From Paenibacillus oralis (GTDB taxonomy: Bacteria > Bacillota > Bacilli > Paenibacillales > Paenibacillaceae), in NCBI RefSeq assembly GCF_003863965.1, contig NZ_RRCN01000001.1, positions 6,755,071-6,819,070 on the forward strand: a stretch of DNA of 64,000 bases. Direction: 5' to 3'. Of the stretch, positions 36,455 through 45,455 are shown piece by piece. Made by a program: the position numbers and the translations under genes. Below the pieces are notes generated by a model. It worked only from the letters and a program-made list of their open reading frames with translations. It had not been told where the DNA came from and made no database searches. The first letter of the stretch is position 1, and each line of letters starts with the position of its first letter.

Positions 36455-39337
36455 TTATTGCGCAAGCTTATAACGAATCTGAATCCGGCCTTCCCGCACC
36501 TTCAGCTGCACTCCGCCCATCCGGTCGGTGCGGAAAATGCGGGTGCCCTGCGCTTCAAGCCGCTCCATGACCGTCGGATGCGGATGCCCGTAACTGTTGG
36601 ACGCGCCGGCAGAGATCAGGACGGCCTCCGGCCGCCAGTACGCCAGCCACTCGGCCGAGGTCGACGTTTTGCTGCCGTGATGAGCCACCTTCATCACCTC
36701 AACGGGCTGTCCGTCTTCCGTCCCGACCATCTCCAGCACTTCCTGCTCCGCCGCTTCGTCCATATCGCCGGTGAATAAAAACCGGGCTCCGTTCATCTGC
36801 AGCAGGAACACAATTGACCGGTGATTTTGGTTCTCTTCGAACGGAATCGCTTCTGCTTTAGCGGCTACGGCTTGAGGATATAAAATGTCAAGCTTCGTTT
36901 CGGCGTCCGGCTTTAAAGTCATGCCGCGAGCCGCCGAATAGACCGGGATGTCCCGGGACAGAGCGGTTTCCATCAACTTCTTCATGGTGGCGGATTCGGC
37001 CAGGCTTCCGTTAATTACCAGCGCTTCCACTGAAAATTCCTCGATCACAGCCTGCAATCCGCCGATGTGATCCTGATCGCCATGGGTTAAAATGATGGCG
37101 TCCAGGCGGTGGACGCCCCGTTTTTTTAGCAGCGGAACGACCGTCTTCGCTCCGACTTCAAACGGTTCCCTCCTGTTCCTCCAGCTATCGGATGCTTTGC
37201 GGAACGAAACGGTGCCGCCGCCGTCCACGAGAATGTGAACGCCTGACGGCGCCGTAATGAGCGCGCAATCCCCTTGTCCCACATCGATAAATTCGATGTG
37301 TCCGACGCCCTTGGCATATGCCGGCCGGTACCCGGTTACGATCAGCAGCGCAAGGCTACCCGTTATTGCAATGCGTAAAACTCCCCTGCGCCGTATGGCG
37401 GCCCATCGCCATACCTTTAAGGCAAATGACGTAACGGATTCCCCCTTGAGCCTGCCCCAGCCGCCGGCATTCCACCGGTGCTGATCCCAGCCGCCCCCCT
37501 GTTGGCTGCGACCATGCCGGTTTAGCCGTATCTCTGTGCTCGAGGAAGTCAATCCAGCCGGAACTGGCGAAAGCGGCACCGTTTCATCATCCATGACTCC
37601 GGCTCCGGCCGCCGATAAATTCTGCTTTTCCCGCCGTGAGCTCCAATAAAAAAGCAAAAACACGGCCAGGTAATATCCGGCGATCCACAGTAAGGAAGGG
37701 GATTTCCAGTAGGTCATGAAGCCGCTTCGTTCACCGAGCCAGCCTGTGGCCCAAAACGTCGCCGAGTTCACCAGCCGTACCGGAACAGCCGCCCAGACAC
37801 CAAGCCGGTATGCGAAAAAGCTGAGCAGAAGCGCCGCCATCCCCAAAGGCAGCGCCAGCGCACCGATGACGGGGACAATCAGCAAATTTGCCGCCAGCGA
37901 CAGCAGGGAAAACTGGTTAAAATAGTAGATCGTTAAAAGAAACGAAACGATTTCCGCGGCCAGCGTAATGGCTACGGTCCCCCGGATTTTGGGCGCAAGC
38001 CAGCCGAAATAAGGTGAGATCAGCGGGACAAAAACGATCAGCCCGGCGGTGACCGCAAACGAAAGCTGGAAGCTGACGTTCAGCAAAAAATAGGGGTCCC
38101 AAAGCAGCATCATAAGCGCCGCGGCCGACAGCACATTGATGCTGTCCTTGAGCTTCCCCCGCCTCAGCAAATAGATGCCGAGCATCGTCATGATCCCGGA
38201 GCGGATCACGGACGGCGAAAATCCGGTGATCAGCACATAGGCTGGGACAAAAAACAACACGACGATCAGCGCAGTCTCCCGGCTGACCCGGCATAAACGC
38301 AGCAGCCAAAAAACGATCCCCACATTGATCGCCACATGACTGCCCGAAATCGCCAAAATATGCGTCATGCCAAGCTGGGTGAACTCCGCGTATTTCTCCG
38401 GTTCCAGCTCATCCTGAAGCCCGATCAGCAAGCCCTTCATGTAACCGGCCTGCCAGCCCGGAAACAAGCGTTCGATCCGCGCGCCCAAATAAGCGCGAAA
38501 GGCGTCGATCTCCCCGAACAGTGCGGCAGCACTCCATTTGCCGGGGAGCACGTTTAACGCGGATGCACCGGACACCTTGACCAGCCAATGGATGCGCTGG
38601 TTATGCAAATAGCGGCGGTAGTCGAAGCCCTCAAAGTTGCGGGCCGGCTCCGGCCGCTCAAGAGTGCCTTCCAAAGCAATGTGCTGCCCACGCCGCCAGG
38701 AGGCGGCCGTACTCAGCTCCTCCTCCGCCTCCAAACGCAGCTGTACCGCCACCTTCTCACCGCCAGGGATGTCCCCTTCCTCCAGCGCTTCCTTCAAGGC
38801 GCCTTCGCCGGAACGGGCGATCCGGAGGAGCCGCAGCGTAAAGTCGGCCCGGTCGCCATCGATGTCCACCGGCGAAACGATCGTGCCTTCCATCCGCACG
38901 GCGAGCTCGTCAAGGAGGTCCTGATCGGCGGACAGGTCGGTTAGTCCGTCAGATGTCTCCCGTTCGCCGGACAACTCGGCGGTTAATCCGTCAGACTCCC
39001 GTTCGCCGGACAGCTCGGCGGTTAATCCGTCAGACTTCCGTTCGCCGGACAGCTCGGCGGTTAGGCCGACAACCGACTCTTTCCCACCGGTCAAAGCATG
39101 TTCAATCTGGCTCGTATTTCTGGCTTCGTTGTACTGCCAGTAGGCCGCTCCTAAAGAAAATGCCAGCCACAGCACCGCCAGCCTTCGCCAAGGCCAACGT
39201 CCCATCACCAACAGCGCCGGACAAACCAGCGTAATTCCGGCCCACAGCAGCCAAAACCGGCCGCCGCCGAGCAGTATGGTCAAACCGCTGCCGGCTATCC
39301 AGCAGCAAACAATAGCGGTTAAAGGTCTGCGGAACAT
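36455..39337 (-). CDS. comEC: DNA internalization competence protein ComEC/Rec2
   Basis: A 960-residue membrane channel for uptake of single-stranded DNA. Order: N-terminal membrane helices and a DUF4131/OB-type part (about 1-290), the competence membrane domain (about 300-580, GLLIGLQDELEPEKYAEFTQ and LGMTHILAISGSHVAINVGI), and a C-terminal metallo-beta-lactamase-like nuclease domain with THGDQDHIGG, FTGDMDE and KVAHHGSKTS. About residues 84-140 carry an in-frame tandem repeat not usual for the family. The ATG at 39337 has GGAGGA upstream. Downstream of comEB, though a 480-base gap with a terminator separates them. Confidence 0.95.
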   Translation of the reverse strand: MFRRPLTAIVCCWIAGSGLTILLGGGRFWLLWAGITLVCPALLVMGRWPWRRLAVLWLAFSLGAAYWQYNEARNTSQIEHALTGGKESVVGLTAELSGERKSDGLTAELSGERESDGLTAELSGERETSDGLTDLSADQDLLDELAVRMEGTIVSPVDIDGDRADFTLRLLRIARSGEGALKEALEEGDIPGGEKVAVQLRLEAEEELSTAASWRRGQHIALEGTLERPEPARNFEGFDYRRYLHNQRIHWLVKVSGASALNVLPGKWSAAALFGEIDAFRAYLGARIERLFPGWQAGYMKGLLIGLQDELEPEKYAEFTQLGMTHILAISGSHVAINVGIVFWLLRLCRVSRETALIVVLFFVPAYVLITGFSPSVIRSGIMTMLGIYLLRRGKLKDSINVLSAAALMMLLWDPYFLLNVSFQLSFAVTAGLIVFVPLISPYFGWLAPKIRGTVAITLAAEIVSFLLTIYYFNQFSLLSLAANLLIVPVIGALALPLGMAALLLSFFAYRLGVWAAVPVRLVNSATFWATGWLGERSGFMTYWKSPSLLWIAGYYLAVFLLFYWSSRREKQNLSAAGAGVMDDETVPLSPVPAGLTSSSTEIRLNRHGRSQQGGGWDQHRWNAGGWGRLKGESVTSFALKVWRWAAIRRRGVLRIAITGSLALLIVTGYRPAYAKGVGHIEFIDVGQGDCALITAPSGVHILVDGGGTVSFRKASDSWRNRREPFEVGAKTVVPLLKKRGVHRLDAIILTHGDQDHIGGLQAVIEEFSVEALVINGSLAESATMKKLMETALSRDIPVYSAARGMTLKPDAETKLDILYPQAVAAKAEAIPFEENQNHRSIVFLLQMNGARFLFTGDMDEAAEQEVLEMVGTEDGQPVEVMKVAHHGSKTSTSAEWLAYWRPEAVLISAGASNSYGHPHPTVMERLEAQGTRIFRTDRMGGVQLKVREGRIQIRYKLAQ
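38940..39078 (-). repeat. 39-bp in-frame tandem repeat inside comEC
   Basis: GTTAGTCCG/GTTAATCCG starts recur at 38940, 38982, 39021 and 39060 (spacing 42, 39 and 39). The encoded units read GLTAELSGERKSD, GLTAELSGERESD and GLTAELSGERETSD, plus a diverged fourth. All spacings are multiples of three, so the reading frame is kept. Confidence 0.9.
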
Positions 39338-39800
39338 TCTAAGTCCTCCTTCCTTTCAGATGGCGGCCACTGACTTAAATCTTCGCCATCGTTTAAGAGC
39401 TCCCGCCTCCAACAAGCCCCCTTCCCGGCCTGCGGTCAGGCTCTGATCTATACTCCGATACAGGGAATAAAAGAGTTTTTAAGAAAAACGCCTGTCGGCG
39501 TCCTTTAGTGGCTCTGACTTCTACTTTGGTTGCTCTAACGGACACCAGCGACCTTATCCGCCCATTTCCCGGGTATTTCCCAGCCTAACGGACACAGGCG
39601 ACCCTATTTCGCTCTAAACCCGTTCATCCAGGCCGATTTGAGGTAAATAAGGTCTTCTGTGTCCGTTACATTTTGCAAACCCCCGTTTTTTGAAAATAAC
39701 GGCTCTGGTGTCCCTTAGCCCCCTGATTCCTCTTCTCCTCCCCTCTCTACCTGCGCATCGCCCTCATCCACCCCGAAAAGTTATAAATTCTATAATGTTA
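39338..39800. repeat. Gene-free stretch with degenerate CTAACGGAC repeats
   Basis: Units CTAACGGACACCAGCGACCT (39535), CTAACGGACACAGGCGACCC (39594) and an inverted GTGTCCGTTA form (about 39658) recur, interspersed with GGTCTTCTGTGTCCGTTA-like words. No gene is supported. Related units lie at 32471. The comEC promoter is not evident. Confidence 0.5.
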
Positions 39801-39807
39801 AGAAAAA

Positions 39808-39843
39808 AAGCACCCCACCCGCCCTTGGGCGGATGAGGTGCTT
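39808..39843 (-). terminator. Rho-independent terminator downstream of comEB
   Basis: AAGCACC pairs with GGTGCTT and the inner CGCCC with GGGCG; on the minus strand it is followed by seven T. comEC therefore probably has its own promoter. Confidence 0.8.
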
Positions 39844-39852
39844 CCTGCATCC

Positions 39853-39998
39853 ATGTAAATCGCTGGGTATATCCTTATAAATCGTCGCGTATATCCTTAA
39901 ATCGTTGCGTATTTCCTTATAAATCATCGTATATATCCAATCATCACGTCTATCCTTATAAATCACGCGCATATATCCGTACAAATCATAGTATATTT
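39853..39998. repeat. About seven degenerate tandem copies of a 20-23-bp unit
   Basis: Variants of TAAATCGTCGCGTATATCCT recur head to tail with slightly variable length (units begin near 39856, 39878, 39899, 39921, 39939, 39959 and 39982). A minus-strand open frame through it gives an IYKDIRNDL-like periodic peptide but has no credible start signal. Confidence 0.7.
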
Positions 39999-40015
39999 GT
40001 TCGGCCTGCTGCCGG

Positions 40016-40534
40016 TTATTCCTCCACACCGGCAACCGTTTCCGGCGGCGGCTGGTACGATTCCAAACGGCGGAATCGGATGCCTTTTTGCTTCATCATG
40101 GCCGTCACCTTGCCGGAATCTTTGGGATAAGGCCGGTGAAACACGATTTCCGTAATGCCGCTGTTGGCCAGCATGTTGGCGCAGGTCCAGCAAGGCTCGT
40201 CCGTAACGTAGACGCTGGAACCTTCCCGGTCGATGCGGTCGGTGAACAACAGCAGGTTTTGCTCGGCGTGAATCGTGCGTACGCAGCGTTGCTTTTTCAC
40301 CATTTTTTCTTCTCCGTTTTCGATGACGACTTCGTATTCCTCCGCGATCATGCAGCCGGCTTCCGAGCAATCGGGAACGCCCGAAGGAGCTCCGTTATAG
40401 GCCGTCCCGAGCAGCTTTTTGCCCTGGACGAGAACGGCTCCGACATGCCGGCGGCTGCAGCGCGACCGCGTTGACACCATATATGCGATATCCATGAAAT
40501 ACGTATCCCAATCTTTGCGTTGATCCGGATTCAT
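40016..40534 (-). CDS. comEB: dCMP deaminase ComEB
   Basis: A 172-residue zinc-dependent deoxycytidylate deaminase; it converts dCMP to dUMP. Zinc and catalytic motif: TIHAEQN (His and Glu) and PCWTCANML (two Cys); the substrate-binding AYNGAPSGVPDC is present. It starts MNPDQRKDWDTYFMDIAYM. Lies 19 bases after comEA, as in the Bacillus comE operon, although it is not needed for DNA uptake there. Confidence 0.95.
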   Translation of the reverse strand: MNPDQRKDWDTYFMDIAYMVSTRSRCSRRHVGAVLVQGKKLLGTAYNGAPSGVPDCSEAGCMIAEEYEVVIENGEEKMVKKQRCVRTIHAEQNLLLFTDRIDREGSSVYVTDEPCWTCANMLANSGITEIVFHRPYPKDSGKVTAMMKQKGIRFRRLESYQPPPETVAGVEE

Positions 40535-40553
40535 CCCTTTGGCTCTCCTGTTC

Positions 40554-41291
40554 TTACAGTCTGATATATGGCTTCATTTTTCCCAGCATTTTGTCCCCGA
40601 TCCCTTTCACCTTCGTCAAATCGCTTAAGGAAGCGAAGGGGCCGTGCGCGGTGCGGTAGTCGATGATGGCCTGCGCTTTTTTCTCGCCGATGCCGGGAAT
40701 GTCCTGGAGCTCGGTAAGCCCCGCCTGATTGATGCTGATCAGGCTGGTGTCCACCTGCTGCTGCGGTGCAGCGGATGAAGCCGGGCTGCCGGCCGTAGAA
40801 GCGGCGGCTGTTCCGGCTGCCTGTTCGCCCATATTCGGCGGGTTACCGGCAGTGGCATTGCCTGTTGCCGGATTGCCGTCAGCCGGGTTGCCGGCAGTCA
40901 GTTCGCCTGCCTGTTCGGAGGCCGCACCGGCGGCCGAACCCGATGCTGAACTCGCTGCCGGGCCCGACGCCGCAGCGGTATTTGCCGCCGTCCCGCCCGC
41001 AGCCGTTCCATCCGTGCCGCCACCTGCTGCACCCCCGCCGGCTGTTCCCGTGCCTTGCGCCGCTCCGCTCTGATCCGCCTTGCCGGCGTCCCCTGCCTTG
41101 GCAGCGCTGCTTGCCGCCCCGCCCTCAGCTCCGGCAGACGCCTCCTCGGCCTGCAGCGCCGAAGCCACCTCGGCGTTTAACGGAACCCAGCCTTCAATCC
41201 CGGCCGGTTTGCTTCCGCCCACCGCAAGCAGCATCAGGCCGGCGCCAATAACGGCGGATACGACCGCTGTCAGCACATACTCTTTTCTCAT
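40554..41291 (-). CDS. comEA: Competence DNA receptor ComEA
   Basis: A 245-residue membrane-anchored protein that binds incoming double-stranded DNA. One N-terminal helix (YVLTAVVSAVIGAGLMLLAV) is followed by about 110 residues of Ala/Gly/Ser/Thr/Pro-rich linker with GNPA-type repeats. The C-terminal helix-hairpin-helix domain of about 60 residues (INQAGLTELQDIPGIGEKKA ... KVKGIGDKMLGKMKPYI) follows. The linker is longer than in Bacillus. ATG at 41291 with GGGGTGG seven bases upstream; a TTG-started 18-residue extension lacks a ribosome binding site. Confidence 0.93.
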   Translation of the reverse strand: MRKEYVLTAVVSAVIGAGLMLLAVGGSKPAGIEGWVPLNAEVASALQAEEASAGAEGGAASSAAKAGDAGKADQSGAAQGTGTAGGGAAGGGTDGTAAGGTAANTAAASGPAASSASGSAAGAASEQAGELTAGNPADGNPATGNATAGNPPNMGEQAAGTAAASTAGSPASSAAPQQQVDTSLISINQAGLTELQDIPGIGEKKAQAIIDYRTAHGPFASLSDLTKVKGIGDKMLGKMKPYIRL

Positions 41292-41511
41292 GCCGTGCCA
41301 CCCCAATCTTAAAAGAATCTGCCCGGTAAGGTCATGAAGATCCAATCAAGATGCATACATATTTATACAGGTGAAGTAGAAACGATTGGTCCGCCGGCAA
41401 TAACCGGGGGCAAATGGCCGTTCGTTTCTAACGTGAAAATTGAGTTCGCTGTGAAGCTATGATCCATGATGGCAACGAAAAGTGCGTCACGCACGGAAAG
41501 GGGAACCCCGG

Positions 41512-42462
41512 ATGAAAGTCGCCTTCATCGGAACCGGATCCATGGGAAGCTTGCTGATTGAAGCTTTCTCGCGTTCCGGTGCGCTGCTCCCGCATCACAT
41601 CTGTGCCAGCAACCGTTCTCCCCTCAAAACAAAACGGCTGGCCCAACGTTATCCCGGACTAAAAATATACGGAAGCAACGCGGAAGCCGCACGGGACAGC
41701 AAAATCATTTTCCTGTGCATCAAACCCCTGGATTACCCCGAGGTTATCGCGGAAATCAGGGATGTGCTCGATGACAAACAGATCGTCGTATCGATTACGA
41801 GTCCGGTGCAAATCGAAACTTTGGAACAGGCCCTCCCGGCCAAAATCGCCAAAATCATTCCCAGCATTACGCACTCCGTGCATAGCGGAGCTTCGCTCTG
41901 CATGTACGGAAAGCGGATCCGGCCCGAGGACCGTCTCCTGCTGGAGCAGCTGATGTCTTCCGTCAGCACGCCGTTTACGCTAAAAGAAACCGAAACCCGC
42001 ATCGCTTCCGACATCTCCAGCTGCGGCCCCGCTTTCATCGCCTACATGCTGCAGCTGTGGGCGGAAGCCGCCGGAGAGCAGACCGGCCTAACGCGGGCGA
42101 ATGCGATCACGCTCGGCTCCGAAATGCTGCTCGGAACGGGCAAGCTATTGACTGAAGGCGGATTAACCACGGAGGAGCTTATCGAGCGCGTCGCCGTCCC
42201 CGGCGGCGTTACCGCCGAGGGGCTGGCCGCGCTGGAAGCCGGTCTTCGCGGCGTGTTCGCCGAGCTGATCGAAGCGACGCACCGCAAGTATGATGAAGAC
42301 CTCGGCAAACTGCACGCGCTGTTTAATCCGTCATCACCTGGCGGCGAAACGGCAGCCGATGACGAAGGAGAAGAGACTTCTTCATCCCCGCAACAGGCGG
42401 CCGGCAGCCCCCTATCCAAGGCGGATCCGCCGGAAGGTTCGGGGGCCGCTACCCTGCCTTAA
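41512..42462 (+). CDS. comER: ComER, pyrroline-5-carboxylate reductase family protein
   Basis: A 316-residue NAD(P)-binding protein divergent from comEA, the place comER occupies in Bacilli. Rossmann motif VAFIGTGSMGSLLIEA, then IIFLCIKPLDYPEV, IIPSITHSVHSG, and the dimerisation domain with SCGPAFIAYMLQLWAEAA and VAVPGGVTAEGL, as in ProC. It is not clear that it makes proline; Bacillus ComER is linked to sporulation and biofilm control. About 45 polar residues at the C-terminus (ETAADDEGEETSSSPQQAAG) are an extension. The ATG at 41512 has AAAGGGG upstream. Confidence 0.88.
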   Translation: MKVAFIGTGSMGSLLIEAFSRSGALLPHHICASNRSPLKTKRLAQRYPGLKIYGSNAEAARDSKIIFLCIKPLDYPEVIAEIRDVLDDKQIVVSITSPVQIETLEQALPAKIAKIIPSITHSVHSGASLCMYGKRIRPEDRLLLEQLMSSVSTPFTLKETETRIASDISSCGPAFIAYMLQLWAEAAGEQTGLTRANAITLGSEMLLGTGKLLTEGGLTTEELIERVAVPGGVTAEGLAALEAGLRGVFAELIEATHRKYDEDLGKLHALFNPSSPGGETAADDEGEETSSSPQQAAGSPLSKADPPEGSGAATLP

Positions 42463-42513
42463 GCCGGGTGGCTCGTAATCGGTCGCCGTCAAAGCAGCAA
42501 CAGCCGCAGTCTT

Positions 42514-44955
42514 TTAGCCGACGACAATGTTGACCAATTTGCCCGGAACTGCGATCACTTTACGGATCGTCTTGCCAGCAACAGCCTGCTGCACGTTCGG
42601 CAGGCTTAAGCTGTGTTCCTGCATGCCCTCCTGGTCCAGGTCTTTGGAAATTTTCGTACGGTCCACGATTTTGCCGTTCACCTGCACGACGATTTCCACT
42701 TCCGCTTCGACCGTCCAAGCCTCGTCATGGGAAGGCCATGGCTGGTACGTGATCGTTTCGGTATGCCCAAGACGCTCCCACAGCTCTTCCGCCAAATGAG
42801 GCGCCAGCGGGGACAGCAGCTGCGCGAAGTTTTCGGCCGCGGCTTTCGGTACGGTATCCGTTTTATAAGCATCGTTTACGAAAATCATCAGTTGGCTGAT
42901 CGCCGTATTAAAGCGCAGGTTATCCAAATCCTCGGTTACTTTTTTGATCGTTTTGTGCCAGGTGCGTTTGAAGTCGTCGCTGCCGCCGTCCGCGGTGATT
43001 TTCGGATTCAGGCTGCCGTCTTCGGCGACGAAGAGGCGCCACACCCGCGACAGAAAGCGGTGAATGCCTTCCACGCCGTTCATGTTCCACGGTTTGGTCG
43101 CTTCCAGCGGACCCATGAACATCTCGTACACGCGAAGCGTATCCGCGCCGTACTCGCCCACGATTTCGTCCGGATTGATGACGTTGCCGCGGGATTTACT
43201 CATTTTCTCGTTGTTGGTGCCCAGAATCATCCCTTGGTTCACGAGCTTGTGGAACGGCTCCTTCGTGGTCACCACGCCGAGATCGTACAGCACCTTGTGC
43301 CAAAAGCGGGCGTACAGCAGGTGAAGCACGGCATGCTCGGCGCCGCCGATGTACAGGTCGACCGGCATCCACTCCTGCTGCTTCTCTTTGGAGCACAGCT
43401 CCTTGTCGTTATGCGGATCGATGTACCGCAGATAATACCAGCAGCTTCCCGCCCACTGCGGCATCGTGTTCGTCTCGCGGCGCGCCGGCAGGCCGGTCTC
43501 CGGATCGGTCGTATTGACCCATTCCGTGACGTTCGCGAGCGGCGATTCCCCGGTGCCCGACGGCTTGATGGCGTCGACGTCCGGCAATACCAGCGGCAGT
43601 TGATCTTCCGGCACCGGCTTCATCGTTCCGTCCGCGAGATGGAGGATCGGGATCGGCTCGCCCCAATAACGCTGACGGCTGAACAGCCAGTCGCGCAGGC
43701 GGTACGTAACTTTGCCGTGCCCTTTGCCGCTTTCCTCAAGCCAGGAAATCATTTTCTTGATCGCTTCCGCGTTGCCCAGTCCGTTCAGGAAACCGGAATT
43801 GACGTGCGGACCGTCGCCCGCGTACGCTTCTTTCGCCAAGTCTCCGCCTTCGACCACTTCAATGATCGGCAGATCGAATTGTTTGGCGAACTCATAGTCT
43901 CGCTCGTCATGCCCCGGCACGGCCATGATGGCCCCGGTGCCGTAGCCGGCGAGCACGTAATCGGCGATCCAGATCGGCAGCTTGGCGCCGTTCACCGGAT
44001 TGACCGCGTAGGCACCGGTGAATACGCCGGTTTTTTCCTTCGCCAGATCGGTCCGCTCCAGGTCGCTTTTGCGCGCGGCTTGGTCTTGATAGGCCTGCAC
44101 AGCTTCGCGTTCGGCTTCCGTCGTGATCGTTTTGACCAGTTCATGCTCCGGTGCAAGCACCGCGTAGCTGGCCCCGAACAAGGTGTCCGGGCGCGTCGTG
44201 AACACAGTCAGCGCCGCGTCATGGCCATCGATCGCAAAAACGACTTCGGCCCCCTCGGATTTGCCGATCCAGTTCCGCTGCATATCCTTGATGCTTTCCG
44301 ACCAGTCGAGCTCTTCCAGGTCTTCCAGCAGCCGTTCCGCATATTCGGTGATTTTCAGCACCCACTGGCGCATCGGCTTGCGGATGACCGGATGGCCGCC
44401 GCGTTCGCTTTTGCCGTCGATCACCTCTTCGTTCGCCAGCACCGTGCCCAGCGCAGGGCACCAGTTGACCGGCACCTCGGCCACGTAAGCGAGACCTTTC
44501 TTATAAAGCTGGATAAAAATCCACTGCGTCCATTTGTAATACTCCGGATCGGTCGTGCTGATCTCGCGGTCCCAGTCGTAGGAGAAGCCCAGCGATTTGA
44601 TTTGGCGCCGGAAATTGTTGATGTTCTTGACCGTAATGTCGCGGGGATGCTCGCCCGTATCGAGCGCGTGCTGCTCGGCCGGCAGGCCGAAAGCGTCCCA
44701 GCCCATCGGGTGGAGTACGTTGTAGCCGCGCATCCGTTTATATCGGGAGACGATATCCGTCGCCGTATAACCTTCCGGGTGGCCTACATGAAGGCCCGCT
44801 CCCGAAGGATAAGGGAACATGTCGAGCGCGTAAAACTTCGGTTTGCCAGCCTCTTCCCGTGTTTTGAACGTGTGATGCTCATCCCAGTAAGCCTGCCATT
44901 TCGGTTCGATGTCCCGAGCCCGGTAAACGGCATGAGGCGTGTTATTATCCGCCAT
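42514..44955 (-). CDS. leuS: Leucine-tRNA ligase
   Basis: Class I aminoacyl-tRNA synthetase of 813 residues. Signature HIGH-type motif [11 protein letters not shown]1 editing domain with [12 protein letters not shown] and [19 protein letters not shown], then KMSKS ([10 protein letters not shown]) and the anticodon-binding C-terminal domain. ATG at 44955 ([20 protein letters not shown]) with GGAGGA at good spacing. Expression is controlled by the T-box leader at 45049-45357, which senses uncharged leucyl tRNA. Confidence 0.97.
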   Translation of the reverse strand: MADNNTPHAVYRARDIEPKWQAYWDEHHTFKTREEAGKPKFYALDMFPYPSGAGLHVGHPEGYTATDIVSRYKRMRGYNVLHPMGWDAFGLPAEQHALDTGEHPRDITVKNINNFRRQIKSLGFSYDWDREISTTDPEYYKWTQWIFIQLYKKGLAYVAEVPVNWCPALGTVLANEEVIDGKSERGGHPVIRKPMRQWVLKITEYAERLLEDLEELDWSESIKDMQRNWIGKSEGAEVVFAIDGHDAALTVFTTRPDTLFGASYAVLAPEHELVKTITTEAEREAVQAYQDQAARKSDLERTDLAKEKTGVFTGAYAVNPVNGAKLPIWIADYVLAGYGTGAIMAVPGHDERDYEFAKQFDLPIIEVVEGGDLAKEAYAGDGPHVNSGFLNGLGNAEAIKKMISWLEESGKGHGKVTYRLRDWLFSRQRYWGEPIPILHLADGTMKPVPEDQLPLVLPDVDAIKPSGTGESPLANVTEWVNTTDPETGLPARRETNTMPQWAGSCWYYLRYIDPHNDKELCSKEKQQEWMPVDLYIGGAEHAVLHLLYARFWHKVLYDLGVVTTKEPFHKLVNQGMILGTNNEKMSKSRGNVINPDEIVGEYGADTLRVYEMFMGPLEATKPWNMNGVEGIHRFLSRVWRLFVAEDGSLNPKITADGGSDDFKRTWHKTIKKVTEDLDNLRFNTAISQLMIFVNDAYKTDTVPKAAAENFAQLLSPLAPHLAEELWERLGHTETITYQPWPSHDEAWTVEAEVEIVVQVNGKIVDRTKISKDLDQEGMQEHSLSLPNVQQAVAGKTIRKVIAVPGKLVNIVVG

Positions 44956-44995
44956 AATCGAAAATCCTCCTTGAACAACTAACATTTTAGTGAGG

Positions 44996-45035
44996 GTTCA
45001 AAAAGTCAGGTTTTGAAAAGATGGCTTTTTGAACT
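44996..45035. repeat. Short relic of the 282-bp dispersed repeat
   Basis: GTTCAAAAAGTCAG and GGCTTTTTGAACT flank only 13 bases; the ends match those of the element at 1337-1618. It lies between the T-box terminator and leuS. Confidence 0.6.
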
Positions 45036-45048
45036 GCCTTTAAACCAA

Positions 45049-45357
45049 AAAACTCCCGCCCCGTAGCGTATCATCGCTAGGGACGGGAGGAAATTCCCGT
45101 GGTACCACCCTAGTTAGCGTAGGACATGCTTTGTCCTCGGCTCACTTTGGACCCTTAACGCGGGCGAAACGGCGATGTTCATGCGGCCGGCAAGGAAGCT
45201 GTCAGCGTATCCGCCGATACCGCAATTGCACCGCACTCCGAGGCGAGTTCATTCCGCAGCCAACCGGCTTGCACCTTCCGCCGGCTCTCTGAATGGTCTG
45301 TCCGAAAATACTGATTCCTCATCACTGCTTTGCAATATCCAGCTTTAAAATTGATTA
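45049..45357 (-). ncRNA. T-box leader (leucine) of leuS
   Basis: Read on the minus strand. Stem I contains AGAGAGCCGG and GGTGCAAGCCGG words and the specifier region GAACUCGCC; the specifier codon is CUC (complement 45245-45247), a Leu codon. The T-box proper AGGGTGGTACCACGGG follows, then the terminator helix CTCCCGTCCCTAGCG ... GGGGCGGGAG with six T (45049-45091). It is read through when uncharged tRNA-Leu binds. Confidence 0.93.
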
Positions 45358-45363
45358 TAGATT

Positions 45364-45393
45364 ATTATATCCAATCCGTCTCCCCAAAGTCAA
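45364..45393 (-). promoter_or_regulatory. Sigma-A promoter of the leuS T-box transcript
   Basis: TTGACT (complement 45388-45393), 18 bases, TATAAT (complement 45364-45369), a few bases before the T-box RNA. Confidence 0.75.
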
Positions 45394-45455
45394 CGGCAGT
45401 CTTCGGCTAAACCAGGGCACAGGAACGAATGGCCCCGCCGCCGGATTACGCCGGA

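Noticed and set aside
39853-39998. Possible CRISPR array
   Set aside because: Units are contiguous and degenerate with no unique equal-length spacers, and no cas genes are in the window.
39790-40035. 81-residue minus-strand frame with IYKDIRNDL periodicity
   Set aside because: Created by the 20-23-bp tandem repeat, overlaps comEB, and lacks a start signal.
42613-44982. 789-residue plus-strand open frame opposite leuS
   Set aside because: Shadow of leuS; Arg/His-rich translation typical of antisense frames in GC-biased coding DNA.
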